This document shows positions 47,731 to 59,382 of a stretch of 60,000 bases of DNA, in pieces. A model generated the notes under the pieces. That model was not told where the DNA came from and searched no databases. It saw only the letters and a list, made by a program, of their open reading frames with translations. Position numbers and translations under genes: made by a program. Position 1 is the first letter of the stretch. Each line of letters opens with the position of its first letter. This DNA is from Cryptomeria japonica (taxonomy: Eukaryota > Streptophyta > Pinopsida > Cupressales > Cupressaceae). Location: contig NC_081406.1 in the NCBI RefSeq assembly GCF_030272615.1, positions 258,965,386 through 259,025,385 on the forward strand, given 5' to 3'.

Positions 47731-48673
47731 GTGTGTACTTGGTCACAAAGCCTTAGTATGGATTTTGTACTTGGTTTGCCCAAAACTTCTAGGGGGTTTG
47801 ATAGTGTCTTTGTAATTGTTGATAGGTTCAACAAGATGGCTCATTTTGTGCCATGTAAATGCACAAATGATGCATCTCATATTGTAGGTCTCTTCTTCAA
47901 AGAAGTTGTAAGGATACATGGTCTACCTCTCAATATTGTCACTGCTGGAGATTCCAAGTTTGTGGGTCATTTTTGGAGGACTCTCTAGAAGAAATTGGGT
48001 ACCAATCTGTCATTTTCTTCAACATACCATCCTCAGACTAATGGACCAACTGAGATGGTTAATATATCTCTTGGCAATATTCTTAGATGTCTTACCAAGC
48101 AGCATGGACAAAGTTGGGATTTGGTGATTGGACAAGCTGAATATGCATATAATGATTCAGTTAATAGAAGTACGGGGAGAAGCCCATTTGACTTTGTGTA
48201 TGGCTTACATCCTAGAGGGATACTTGAACTTAGAGACCTTGGAGGTATGAAAAGAAGAAGTGCTCAGGGAGAGGACTTTTCCATCACTATGAAGGAGATC
48301 CATGATCAAGTCAAGGAAGACTTCACTTCACAAAAGTGCTGAAAAATACAAACTCAGGGCAGATGTTAAGAGAAGGGATGGTCAGTTTCAGGTAGGAGAG
48401 TTGGTAATGGCCTACTAAAGGAAGGAAAGGTTGCCCAAGGGACAACCCTCTAAGCTGCTCATGAAGAAGATAGGACCTCTCCAGGTGGTTCATAAATTTG
48501 GTAACAATGCTTATGAGGTTGAACTTCCACCAAATTTGGGGATCTCTTCCATTTTTTATGTATGTGATGTGACAACCTTCAAGGGTCTTTTACCTGATGC
48601 AAAACCTGGTTCATCTCTTGTGGAAGAGGATGTATATTTATTCAGGGGGTTGTTCAGAGAGTTTGGTAGATAA
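47731..48673 (+). pseudogene. Chromovirus-like Gypsy integrase fragment
   Basis: The + frame gives [20 protein letters not shown] (first catalytic Asp) and [38 protein letters not shown] follows, where the second catalytic Asp position is Ala. After a stop at 47986, HPQTNGPTEMVNISLGNILR carries the catalytic Glu. YAYNDSVNRSTGRSPFDFVYG follows. A frameshift near 48340 leads to the C-terminal MKKIGPLQVVHKFGNNAYEV and LPPNLGISSIFYVCDVTTFKG, the pattern seen before the chromodomain in chromoviruses. No RT precedes it and no clear chromodomain or LTR follows. Confidence 0.85.
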
Positions 48674-49866
48674 AGTGGAAAAAGTTCAAATAGAGGCCTA
48701 ATTGCTTGTAGCCTTATTTCCTAGGTCGCTAAGAACAAAAGGCACAAAAAGGCTTGTAAAGACATACCAAAGAGGTCTAATTCAATTTAAATACCTTGTC
48801 AAACATATTCAAACACCCACACATGACATATTCCACAATTTGAGTAAAAGGTCATGTTGGCAAGGGGCTTGGGGTTGTGAGGTGTCTTGGTTTAGGGGCT
48901 GAGTACATAGGAGTAGGAGACTCCTTGTGAAACCAAGTTGTCCTGAGTGGATTGATCCTTGGTAAGGATCAAGGAAAAGCTTAAGAATCTTTGGAAGGTT
49001 GGAGGTGTTGGACCATTGGATGGTGCCAAGTGCTAGTCCACAAAAGAAGCCAAGGAAATTGCTAATCAACACCAAACCCTTTGCATCAAACCCTGATTTT
49101 GGTGTTTTCACCTCCATAGAGTATCTAGAGATGATATTGTGTCAAAAATTATAATAGAAAGAAAACAAGAAGAATGCATTGGAAGATATGCTAGATAAAA
49201 GACACAAAAATGAACAACTAGATAACCTATAGAGTTACCCTCCTTTAAGAACAAGACATGTGGTAACTTGTAGGAGTGAAGGAAGCAATAATCTCCAAGA
49301 TGTCAGAGATTCATTACACAAAAATGGTGAAAGGTGGTGGATTGGGGTGCTGTGAACATGTTGTAGAGAGCTTAACAAATGCTACAATGAGTGATTTCAA
49401 TCAACCAAACATAGTTAAAATGAGGTCTAAAAAGGCAATATGAAGGGAGAGGAAGTTGTCCCAACACTGGTGGGAGCCCAGAGAGGCATTACACTACTAG
49501 AATTAGTGAGTGTAACATATCAATATCAACTTTAGTCACTAATATTCGTGGGGCAAATGCGTTGTGCATAGATGTCTTTGTGACGTGCACACTTTCATGC
49601 ATAATCTTGACCAAATCATCAGGAGAATAAGAATGATAGATGGCAAAGTAGGTTGATGACATGAAAATTTGATCATTGTCTTTAATTTACCTAAAGTGGA
49701 GGTCTATACAATGTGAAATTGCACAAGTTGCAATTCATGACATTACGATGCTAACTAAATCAATAATATTGTGTGTTGTTCTTTACCATGGAAGCAACTA
49801 TTGAAGATCAACATGTATCTCCTTCACAATAGGATATGTTGCATAAGGTGCATAATGAACCTTAAA
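48674..49866. other. Flank of the integrase fragment, unassigned
   Basis: A + frame at 48702-48902 contains FKYLVKHIQTPTHDIFH, which could be a decayed chromodomain, but without its tryptophans I cannot confirm it. From 49140 no motif was recognised. Confidence 0.35.
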
Positions 49867-50602
49867 TGTTAGGAAATATTATATTTAAACCCTAGTTCAT
49901 TTAATCCATTTCCTACATAATCCCATGAGAGAAAAATATCATACAAGCTTACATAATGACCATAATGCATAGATCAAATAGAAAAACCACACGATAACAC
50001 AAGATCTACCTTGGGAAAACCCTCAAGTGAGAAAAAAACATATCCTCCAAAAGAATCCATACTCCATTTATTATTCAAAAAATAAAGAAATACATGCACT
50101 TATAGAGTTACAATGAATACTTCTATTACATCAAGCCTCTCCAATGCATCTTCCATGTGTCCAAGCATGAATCTTCACATCCATGCTTCACATATGAACT
50201 ATTCAAAAAGATTCAATAATATTGCAACCTACTCACCCAAACAACCTTAACCACTAAACATGTGTTTTATTTTATAGACTCGAGGCACACAAATACAACC
50301 AAGTGGTAAGATAAAAGCATGTGTCTCAAAATCATGAGAACACAAACATTGATCCCTATTTAATATTAGGTATTAAGTATTCACTTTATTAAATATCTTT
50401 CCCCTATAATTAAATAATTATCATATGTCTCCCACACATAAAATAGTTACCCCAGTTTTACAATACACATTATAAGTGGTCCCCAAATAATTATCTAGTG
50501 TCGCTAACCACATCTCCTAGATTTACGAAAACTAAATAATGATTTAATTGTAATATTATAATAAATCCATTATGCATTGGTATATAACACCAAATCCTAA
50601 CA
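49867..50602 (-). repeat. Copia-type 3' LTR, 736 bp, minus strand
   Basis: The ends TGTTAGGA and TCCTAACA form an 8-bp inverted repeat. The text CTTGGGAAAACCCTCAAGTGAGAAAAA resembles the GGAAAACCC...GGGAAAAAACC phrase of Copia LTRs such as that at 28500. On the right, CAAGTGGTAGAA (minus strand) is a typical Copia polypurine tract directly before TGTTAGGA. The flanks TTAAA and TTCTA do not match, as expected if this is one LTR of a longer element. No second LTR was found. Confidence 0.7.
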
Positions 50603-50614
50603 TTCTACCACTTG
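50603..50614 (-). promoter_or_regulatory. Polypurine tract next to the 736-bp LTR
   Basis: TTCTACCACTTG reads CAAGTGGTAGAA on the minus strand, abutting the LTR start. It resembles the AAGTGGGAGA-type tract of plant Copia elements. Confidence 0.6.
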
Positions 50615-52445
50615 TATACATTAGATAAGGGACAAGCAATGAACTACATAATCATAGCCATACATGAAACCACACGAATATCCAACATGCTCTCTTTCTT
50701 CATCAAGATACCTACAGTAAAACAAAAGTGGCCACCATCTCAAGCAATAATCCTCTCATTGTACAACATGCAACTTATTGAAGAAAAATAAAAAGCAAAG
50801 GTTAAGATGCACCAATAAAGAACACAAGTATCAAATCCATGTGATTACAAAGGCTCCAAGTTGTTGTCAAAGGAAAAACCCCATATGATCCGAAATAGCA
50901 TCCACAACACATTGTAATACATCCAACCATCCCCACCTCTTACGTATCAACAACATTAATAAACTCATGCCAACCATATGTGAACCCATAAACCACAATC
51001 AATTCTACCAATCAACAATCATATCAAGGTTCAACAAATAATTAAAACAATGTAGTACCACTAATATATTACAACAATATACACATGTAATCCAAGTAGC
51101 TACATACTATCTCACAAAATGTCACCAATTCTCCCAAAACATATGAACATGATCCTCCAAGAAGAAACCATAAATTAGAGGGTGTTCATGTTGGTGATTG
51201 CAAGTATTTTATTTTCATGCCAAATTAAACTTGACACTGGACTTTTTTTAGCAATTGTGTGTTGATCAAGACAACCTAAATAAGGATGTCAAAGACCTCA
51301 AAGGGAAATCACCTAAATCGTACGGTCGAATGACTTGATTCTTTCAAGTTTATTTGATAAATACAAGATCAAGAAAAGATTCAACGTATCAAAAAGTCTT
51401 TCAAAATTAAAATAAAAACCAATTTCAAAAAGTTGGGGAGGGGAAGGTATTATAAAAAGGAGTTTTTTTTACAAAAGAGGGGATCCTTTTGGGGGTATTT
51501 GTGATAGTTATGTAGAGGAGTATCTAGAGTCTATGTTCTCCTTTTTATTTTAATAAGGATAATTATCATTTTTATGTCAACATTTTTTAATGGAGTTTGA
51601 TTTTTCTAATGTTTAATTAGCTTATTTATATTTATATAATATCTATATTTTCTCTTAGCGTGTAGGCGATTCATAGATATTTGTGCTTCCTTGGTGCAAT
51701 GTATCCTCTTCTTATTTTGATTCAAGAAATTTTTGTTATTTTCTTATTTTTACAATGGGTTTCATTTATATTCTTTTGTTTTATTTTGTTTTCCTTTTTG
51801 TACTTTTTGATAAAAGTACTTGAAAATATTAAAATTTCACCAAATGATGGAGATATCCCTCTCAAACATAAAGAAGAATCATTAATTTCTAAATATGTCT
51901 TCATTTATTAATGCAATTTTTTGTTGTCCATTGGATGAGTTAGGTAACTTTTATAGTGACAAAACTATTTAACAATAAATTTTAAAATCTACGATAGTAG
52001 AGATATTCTAGATACTAGCACACCGAATCAAAATATAACAAGAAATACAAAATAAAAGGTGGATGGAACCCTCAAAAGACCTATGATTATCATTGATTAC
52101 AAATGGCTTGGACAAAGAACACCTCAATATTGGAAAAATGACTATCATTGATTACAAAGTGGGGAAAAATAACACCTTAGGATTGGAAAAATAAAACTAA
52201 AGGCTAAGAACCATAGAATAACCGAGTTGGATAATTACAAAGAAACATAACTTCCCACTTGCATGAAATTAAAAAACAAAACAATAGGATTGTTCACAGT
52301 TGTCATTTAATGTCAACTACTAAATTTTGGATTTATTAATGCCTACTTTGATAGATATAGATTATTGAGGGTCAAGTAGTTCATTTTACATAGTTTACTA
52401 TATTTTAAAATATAAATACTTATTTCTTGGATTTTTTTTTTCAGA
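50615..52445. other. Unassigned sequence, possible decayed Copia internal region
   Basis: Next to the LTR this should be the 3' part of the internal region, but no RNase H or RT motif was found on the minus strand. From about 51200 it is AT-rich and featureless except for a G-rich patch at 51425-51500. Confidence 0.35.
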
Positions 52446-52929
52446 AATATGTTCATTTCATGTAGCATGGAGAGAATACCAGATAAAGTTAAGAGACATC
52501 ACTTAATCTATGGAAGAGGTCAAGAGCTTTGTCTAATATGCGACTGTGTTCATACATTACTCCAATAAAAATTTGATATTCTATAAATACTTGTTGCCTT
52601 GGTTCATCTAAGTAGATTCATTTGATATCAACATCTTTAAGAAGCCTAATTCTTGTGCAATTATTTCCTTAGCAAAATGATGAAATTTCACAAATCATTT
52701 AGGACTTTAATAGAATTATGAGTAGATCCCATCAACTAGATTTTCAACCTTTTCTAATAAAAGAAACTTGCTCATATTTTTAAATGATAAATTTATTCTA
52801 TGGGCCATGTAGTGAATGACAATGATGTATGGTGAAAAAGTAGTTTGTAGCTTTACACAAAAACCATTCCTATGACCTTATGTTACTAAAGCTTCATCAA
52901 CTCCTACACACACCAACATTTTGGAAATT
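52446..52929 (-). pseudogene. Relic of a hAT-like transposase, minus strand
   Basis: One minus-strand frame reads ISKMLVCVGVDEALVT, a stop, GHRNGFCVKLQTTFSPYI, then IVIHYMAHRINLSFKNMSKF, LLLEKVENLVDGIYS, stops, SPK, FVKFHHFAKEI, LGFLKMLISNEST. The run 'GxDGA...NGxxxKL...P...IHCxAHRxNL...SPKR...LK...TRW' is the pattern of plant hAT-type (DUF4371-like) transposases; here the Cys of IHC is Tyr and the Trp codon of TRW is a stop. Seven or more stops exist. No terminal inverted repeats were located. Confidence 0.6.
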
Positions 52930-53052
52930 GTTAAGTCATCCAAACCTTCAATTTCATTTAAAGTTTTCTTAACTAGTTTAATAGACTTTGTGATGTAGAA
53001 TTCTCCTTCATTTTACAAATAGAGAGTAAATGAGGTTGGTGGACATTTTTTA

Positions 53053-53155
53053 ACATTTTATTTTTAATTTGAAGCTCTCATTACTTTTTTTTAACAAATT
53101 ATTTTTAATTGAAGCTCTCATTACTTTTTTTTAACAAATTATTTTTAATTTGAAT
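53053..53155. repeat. Two-and-a-half copies of a ~50-bp AT-rich repeat
   Basis: The unit TTATTTTTAATTTGAAGCTCTCATTACTTTTTTTTAACAAA is repeated in direct orientation with one-base differences. Confidence 0.85.
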
Positions 53156-54429
53156 GCAAAGCAATAGTCTTTTTTGTGTTTTATGTTTTTGTTCCATTGT
53201 ATTTGTTTTTCCCTTTGTCTTCTACAAATACTTTTTTTCCCATGCGTTGAACCAATATAAGACTTAAACTTGACAACTAATCCCTCAAAATTTCTTTGTG
53301 ATGGTTATTCATTCAAATTTTCCTTCGAATCTATATATTAGAGTAATTTTAAATAATTTTTGACTATTTTTACAACCCTCTTGAGATTTCAGTTGTATTT
53401 TATGACAAAAGAACTTAAATATGACTATATAATTTAGTAAAATTTGTCAATTTTGATTAAACCAAACATGTTACATAAAAAAAAAAAAATTGAAAAATAA
53501 ATATTTTCCTTTTATAGTTTTCAATTTTTATCCTTCTTTTGTTTTTAGTTTAATACAAATCTTAATTCCATGATATGCATAGTGTATCTTAAATAGACCT
53601 ATATTTTTTTTCATTTATAAAAAAATTAATTTAAAAAAATATGTGTATCCAAAAAAAACTAAATAACAAAATTCTATTTCTATATCAATTTAATATTTTT
53701 TTACTGCTATATTTCATATTAAAATTTAATTTTCTTCACATGTTCTAACTATATTGTCTTTCCATTATGAAAGATATTATCTTTCCAATACATTTCCTTA
53801 AAATGATTACTTTGTCGTAATTTTCAACTTTTATATGCTTTTATTTATTTATTTTATTCCTAAATACTCATTTTTATTAATTTTAAGAAATAATTTTTTT
53901 TTAATTTGTTTGTTTACTAATATATATATATATATTTTGAAGGATAAATGAATTACAAAATAAAGTAATTTAATATTCATAAAAATATTATGTATATTTT
54001 TTTGAAAAGTAAAAGATTAATTAAAGCTTAAGTCATAATTTTTTTTCTTTCTAAAATTAAATTAAACACAAAATTTTAAAATTTCTATTTTAACAATGAC
54101 AAATAATTATTATATTTATTTATCAAAATATATTTTAATTATTTTTTAATAATTAGTAATGGTAAATCAAAGAACACAAATTCAATTTATTTGATATATA
54201 TAATAAAAATAAAAATAAATCTTTTTAGGATGTAGAGTGAAAATGCTTGAAAATGTGGAGGGCGAAAAAAATTGTGAAATAAATCATAGATCCTTTTTTG
54301 CCATCCCTCCCTTTGCCACGAGGGAAAACATGATTCCACTTGGAGGCGACACAATAGATTGCAAATAGGCCTAGGAAAATAACACCTCAACAGGGAAACA
54401 AATCAACAAACAATAGAGGCCCACTTGGC
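53156..54429. other. Very AT-rich unassigned sequence
   Basis: A/T runs and a (TA)n stretch near 53920. No gene or repeat terminus was recognised on either strand. Confidence 0.4.
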
Positions 54430-54539
54430 ATCCTCATTCTCAAAATAAAAATGAAAGGAGGGAAAACTAGCATCAAGGTGCTAGGACAAATGGACAACAA
54501 AGAAATAGTCATTAAGTCCAATATCTTAACACCGACAAG

Positions 54540-55287
54540 GGCTCATCTACAAAGTCGTACATTCTTCTTTAAATGGTGTGGTGTGCATTATCTAACCAAT
54601 CAACTTGCAAAATGGTAGGTGGACACCTTCAATAGATGGGTAAGCATCACATCCCTTGACCACATATTTTTTGATATTGAATTCATAGATGAATTCCTCA
54701 AGAAGGAAATAATGTTTGGGAAGCCATTATTTTTTGAGGGTTTTAGCTTAAATTATTATACAGACTAGGAACCAAACTTTGATCCAAGCAAACACATCAT
54801 TAATAAAATGCTCAAATGGATTAAACTAAATAATCTACCCACAAAATATTGGAATATGGAAGCTGACAAACACATCATTAAGAAAATATTCAGATGGATT
54901 AAACTAAATAATCTACCCACAAAATATTGGAATATGGAAGCCATAAGTAAGATAGGGGAACAATGGGGATCATTCATTGGGGTGGAGGAATATTTTTTCT
55001 TTGATAGGATAGGAGTAGAGGCAAAAATATGTGTGAAAATAGATATAGATCTATAAACCCTAGAAAACTTGGAAATCATTATAGTGAAAGGAAGATGGAT
55101 CCAACAAGTGAAATTTTCTACAGAATTGTCGGGAGGAAGATGTGTTCTTAGGCCAAGGTTTCATATTAATTTCTCTACCCAAGAGTTTAGCTCCCCCACT
55201 TTACTCAAAACCACCATTCAAAATTCCATGGTCATAGTGGACTTGACTATAGCTAAGAAGAATAGGGCCAAAGTGAAATCTATATAG
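54540..55287 (+). pseudogene. LINE ORF1-like protein (DUF4283-type), degenerate
   Basis: ORF1 protein binds the LINE RNA. The frame gives NRWVSITSLDHIFFDIEFID, then EIMFGKPLFFEGFSLNYYTD, a stop, EPNFDPSKHI, WIKLNNLPTKYWNMEA, ISKIGEQWGSFIGVE. This matches the usual DUF4283 pattern ending in a 'W-L-x-LP-x-YW ... IG' block. The block containing WIKLNNLPTKYWNMEA is present twice in direct tandem (54790-54867 and 54868-54945), an in-frame 26-residue duplication. A stop at 55054 follows; the remaining 55069-55287 frame contains GRWIQQVKFSTELSGG. Confidence 0.7.
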
Positions 55288-55917
55288 TTGATACCTTTGG
55301 ACTAACAAGCTATTGAGGGTTGCCTTGAAAAAATGAAATTAGTTGACAAAAAACCACATCTAGGAAATGATCATTGTGATAAAGCTTCACCTCCACCTTC
55401 AAACCAAGAAGAAGGAGAGATTGCAGATAGGTGACCAATGGTCCAGAGAGTGCTAAGATCATTGTCAATAATCAAGAGGTGGAGGAAATCAATATTGAAA
55501 ATAAAGAGACAGAAATTTCTTGGCAATAGACATTGTCTATGAATTTCTAGGAATGTCTAGAGAATAATTTAAAAGAACAGACTCAAAGAAAGTTCCTAGA
55601 ATAGAATTAGATTTGAAAAGGCAAGATCTTCTATAAGAATTGTAGTAGGAAGGAGAATGTGAGGCAAGGGAGAATGATCTTCTATTAACAGGAGAAGATC
55701 ATATAGGGGACAACGTACGCTGGCTAATTGAGAGAAGTTAGGCATCCAACAAATTTCTTCCATCAAATTGAAACCAGATTGTGGGAATAATTCGAATGAG
55801 AAGGTTGGAAGAAAATCTTTGCATGAATTGAGAAGCAAAGATGGGGAGGCAGAAGGCTAGGTCAAGGTAACTACTCTCTTTGAATCAAGACAGGAAAATG
55901 CCCTTCCCCAGGGGCCA
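55288..55917 (+). other. ORF1-RT junction without endonuclease
   Basis: The sequence retains traces of an acidic ORF1 C-terminus (PPPSNQEEGEIADR near 55390). It shows no endonuclease motifs before RT begins near 55918, so it marks the deletion. Confidence 0.5.
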
Positions 55918-57330
55918 TGATCTTCTTTGTCATGATATTTAACTACTCATTATTAAATAGTTGGGAAGCTTTTGACATTGCCTTTCAAATGGATCTTCTT
56001 CGTCATATCCCCAATACTATTAATAATGACTAGAATGATATATTGAATGCCAAGATGTCAATAGTAGAAGTGGAAATGTCTCTTAATCAAATCCACCCTG
56101 ACATAACACCCAATCCTAATAGGTTCCTTGCTCGTTTTTTTCAAAAATGTTGGAACATTTTGGGTGCAAAGTTAATAGATACCTTGAAAGCTGCCAAAAA
56201 CTTGGGAAAACTACTTAAAGAAGTTAATAAAACCTTCATTGTGCTAATCCCCAAAAAAGAAAAGACTGCAAAACTAGAGGAGTTCAAGCCAATCTCCCTA
56301 TGCAACACCATATATAAGATTATGACTAAATTCATGGCAAATAGACTAAAACCCCTACTTTCTCATATCTTCTCAGAGGAATAGACCAAATTTGTCCCTA
56401 GAAGATCAATTCTTGATGGACTAATCATTGCTCAAGAAGTCATTCACTCTTTGCAAAATACACATAAGTTTGGGATGTTGATAAAAACATATGTCAAAAA
56501 GGCCTACGATAAGGTAGACTGGAGGTTTCTTTGCAAGGTAATGTAGGAATTTTGTTTTAATAATCAAAGGATTAATTGGATCTACACGTGCATTTCTAGT
56601 CCTAGATTATTTATTCTAGCAAATGGCTCCCTTGAGGGATTTTTTGAATCTTCTAGGGGACTGAGGTAAGGGGACCCTTTATGCCCTTTCCTTTTCATCA
56701 TCATGGTGGAAGCCCCCGAAAGGGAAATAATGAATTTGCAAACATTGAGGCAGATTGAGGGGATCAAGGTGACAAATAGTTCATGCAATCTATAACTCAC
56801 CAATTATTCACAGATGACATGGTGTTGTTTGGAGCAGCCAAAAGAAAGGAAGCTAGATAGTTCCTCAAAGTGTTGAGCCAGTATGCCAATGCCTCGAGCC
56901 AAGAAGTCAACTAGGAAAAATCAAAGGTATTCTTTTTGATGACCTCTCCAAGGTTGGAAGTTGAAATATTGAATAATTTGAACTTCAAGAAAGGGACCTT
57001 GCTATGCTTTGACTGTGGGACCCTCTTAGAGGGAAAATATATAAGAGATTAAGTTCATGGAAGGGTCATTGGCTCTCATGGGAAAGAAGGATCATCATGC
57101 TCAAAAATGTCATCTCTTTCTTGCCCATTTATTTTCTCTCATTCCTTGCCCTCTCCTTTGGTGTTAAATATACTATTATTAAAAAATTGAGAAGGTTTTT
57201 TTGGTAGGGACTAGTTGAAAAAGAGAAAGTTTCTCTCATTTATAGGGAGAAAGTGTTTAGATCAAAAGAATATGGAAGCGTTGGTCTAAGAAACCAATTG
57301 TTGCAGAACAAAGCATTGGGAGCCCAACTG
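55918..57330 (+). pseudogene. LINE reverse transcriptase, degenerate
   Basis: This RT would perform target-primed reverse transcription. The + frame gives FIVLIPKKEKTAKLEEFKPI, SLCNTIYKIMTKFMANRL, then RRSILDGLIIAQEVIHSL, the palm motif VKKAYDKVDWRFL, GDPLCPFLFIIMVEA and the catalytic box QLFTDDMVLFGAAKRKEA (TTCACAGATGAC at 56807-56818), with FTDD replacing the usual FADD. QYANASSQEVN and EKSKVFF follow. At least five stops and several frameshifts are present. Confidence 0.9.
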
Positions 57331-58101
57331 GTATGAAGAATGTTTAGAGAACCACAACTCAAATGGGTAAGAATTCTACAAGATAAGTCTCTTAATGATA
57401 AAAATCCAACTGATATCCTAAGGATTTCCAACCGTCCTAAATGTTCCAAGGCTTGGAATTTCATGCTCAACTACAAGCCAAACATCATAGATAATGTCAC
57501 TTTGGACATCTATAATGCTGGATCTGCCCTTTTTTGGGAGGACTCCTAGAGGACCAACCTAGCATTGATAGTAAGGTGGAGGCTAATCAAACCAAATAAT
57601 TCCTAAAGCTTCATTGGGGCAACACAATCAAGGATTATTTGATCTTTTTCAAAATGACCCCACCTTGGGTTGAAAATGAAGGGACAAGCGCATACATTGC
57701 CCTTAGCAAGAAATGAGCTATCTCAAATAATGGAAATCATCTTAGAAAGAAAGATAGTCTTTGATAGATTAATTAGGGTTGGATCGAAGAATGGTTCTTT
57801 CAATGCTAAAGATGGCTATAAGGTTCTAGTGGGATTTGAGGAACAAACTAAATCGGATATTCCAAGTCAACTATGTTGGAACAAATATTGTATGACAAAA
57901 GTTGGAGTATTCGCTCGGGCTACAATTCAAAAGAAATTTTTGACAACTGAAAAAGTTAGGAAAATGGGTTTTGAAGGCCGCAATAGATGCGTGCTTTGTA
58001 AATGTGAGGAAGAATTTGTCAACCATCTATTGGTGGGGTGTCCCCTTTTCCCAAGAATGTTGGAGATGACTATGTGCCAAAATGGGATGGATTACAAATG
58101 A
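57331..58101 (+). pseudogene. LINE C-terminal region with zf-RVT zinc finger
   Basis: After RT the frame at 57670-58101 gives NGSFNAKDGYKVLVG, CWNKYCMTKVGVFARATIQK, then FLTTEKVRKMGFEGRNRCVL, CKCEEEFVNHLLVGCPLF. This is the C-X2-C...H-X4-C zinc-finger pattern (zf-RVT) that ends plant LINE ORF2 proteins. The preceding stretch has REPQLKWVRILQDKSLNDK (57340), the usual linker. Confidence 0.85.
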
Positions 58102-58449
58102 TATTATGAGCCTATTTTAAGGTTGGCCAATAAAGCCTGGGGTGGGTCTTTTTGGTAGTTTATCATGGGTTATTTGCCCCTCTCCTTATCTAGGAAATAT
58201 GGAAGGAAAGGAAGTGCAAGAATTTTGAAGGCAAAGAAATGTCTATTATTTCCTTTCAAAACAGTGGAAGAGACAATGATAGAAGTAGCCAAGAACATAT
58301 CTAGTAGCCTCATAATACAAAAGGGTAAATTCACCGAATGGAATGGAAGAATGAGATTAAAGTGGCTCAACCTCTTTATCCTTGCCTTTGTTGGGGTTGG
58401 TGGGAATGAAACTCTGAATGCTAGATGACAAGCCAAGTGACGTCTTCCC

Positions 58450-58860
58450 AAACATGGGTGAATCAAACTTAATTTTGACGGTGCCTCATGCAAGAACCCT
58501 AGACCATCAAGCACTAGTTGTATCATTAGGATGTGGGATTGTGAAATTGTTGGTAGCTTGGTTGTGCTCTTAGAGAAGGATACCAACAGCGTGGCTGAAC
58601 TAAGTGTTCTCACTGAAGGCCTCCTATTTTGCAAAGACCTCAGCATTGGTAGCCTTGAAATTGAAGGAAACTTGACCTTGGTTATCAATGTTGTTAGACG
58701 AGACTCAACACCCAATTGCAAATTGAAAGCTATGGTGGGGAGGATTAAGGGTATCTTGAAAGTCTTCAAAGAATACACTTTGAACAACATGTATAGGGAG
58801 ACAAACTTGGAAGTTGACACATTGGCCAATTTGACGGCTGATGGAATAGAATTTGGCTAA
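58450..58860 (+). pseudogene. LINE C-terminal RNase H domain (RVT_3 type)
   Basis: The + frame from 58461 gives IKLNFDGASCKNPRPSSTSC (first catalytic Asp in FDGAS), VAELSVLTEGLLFCKDLSIG (catalytic Glu), LEIEGNLTLVINVV, where the third Asp position is Asn, and NMYRETNLEVDTLANLTADG. Plant L1 elements with an archaeal-type RNase H fused after RT are known. A stop precedes the domain at about 58428, and it ends at 58858-58860. Confidence 0.85.
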
Positions 58861-59382
58861 ATTGGGCCACCTATTGGAAATCGTGATACCAATACTAATC
58901 ATTCCACTGAAAGGGTGATAAATGCAATAAAAGAAAACAATACATCTCAATGTTTTTTTGGCATGAGGTTTGAGCACTAATGGACCAAATGCTCCTTGTA
59001 GAGTATAATTTTTTTGATGTCATATATTTTCCCATCCGAGAATGTAAAGTACAAATGTGATCTCTCCTTGCAAGATATGGATCCATCGTGGCACCCTGAT
59101 GATCATCTAGAGAAACATCGTCAATCACATCATTTAGGGAAGGGCTCCCTCCCTTGCTCTCGGTTTGATGACAATTTGGTGAGTGATTTGATAGTCGGAT
59201 GGTGTGCCCTCAAATTGTCTATTTAAAAAGAAATGGTTAAACATTGATCTCATTCGATCTCTTACTACGACAATGGATAGTCCCATCTGTCTGCATTGCG
59301 ACAAGAGGTAAATGGATTTTTTAGGTTACATCTCAGACCTCTGGTTGCATTCTGTGAGTAAGATTTACCGGGCTAATTACCA
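58861..59382. other. LINE 3' flank, unassigned
   Basis: No domain was recognised. GC content rises toward the right compared with the AT-rich part of the window. Confidence 0.4.

Larger units (their letters stand above)
54430..58860 (+). mobile_element. L1-like LINE, 5'-degenerate, endonuclease missing
   Basis: ORF1, reverse transcriptase, zinc-finger and RNase H blocks follow in the order of a plant L1 element, without LTRs. There is no apurinic-endonuclease domain between ORF1 and RT, where about 1 kb would be expected, so part of ORF2 has been deleted. A poly(A) tail is not visible directly after RNase H; the real 3' end may lie beyond 59877. Stops and frameshifts are frequent. Confidence 0.85.
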
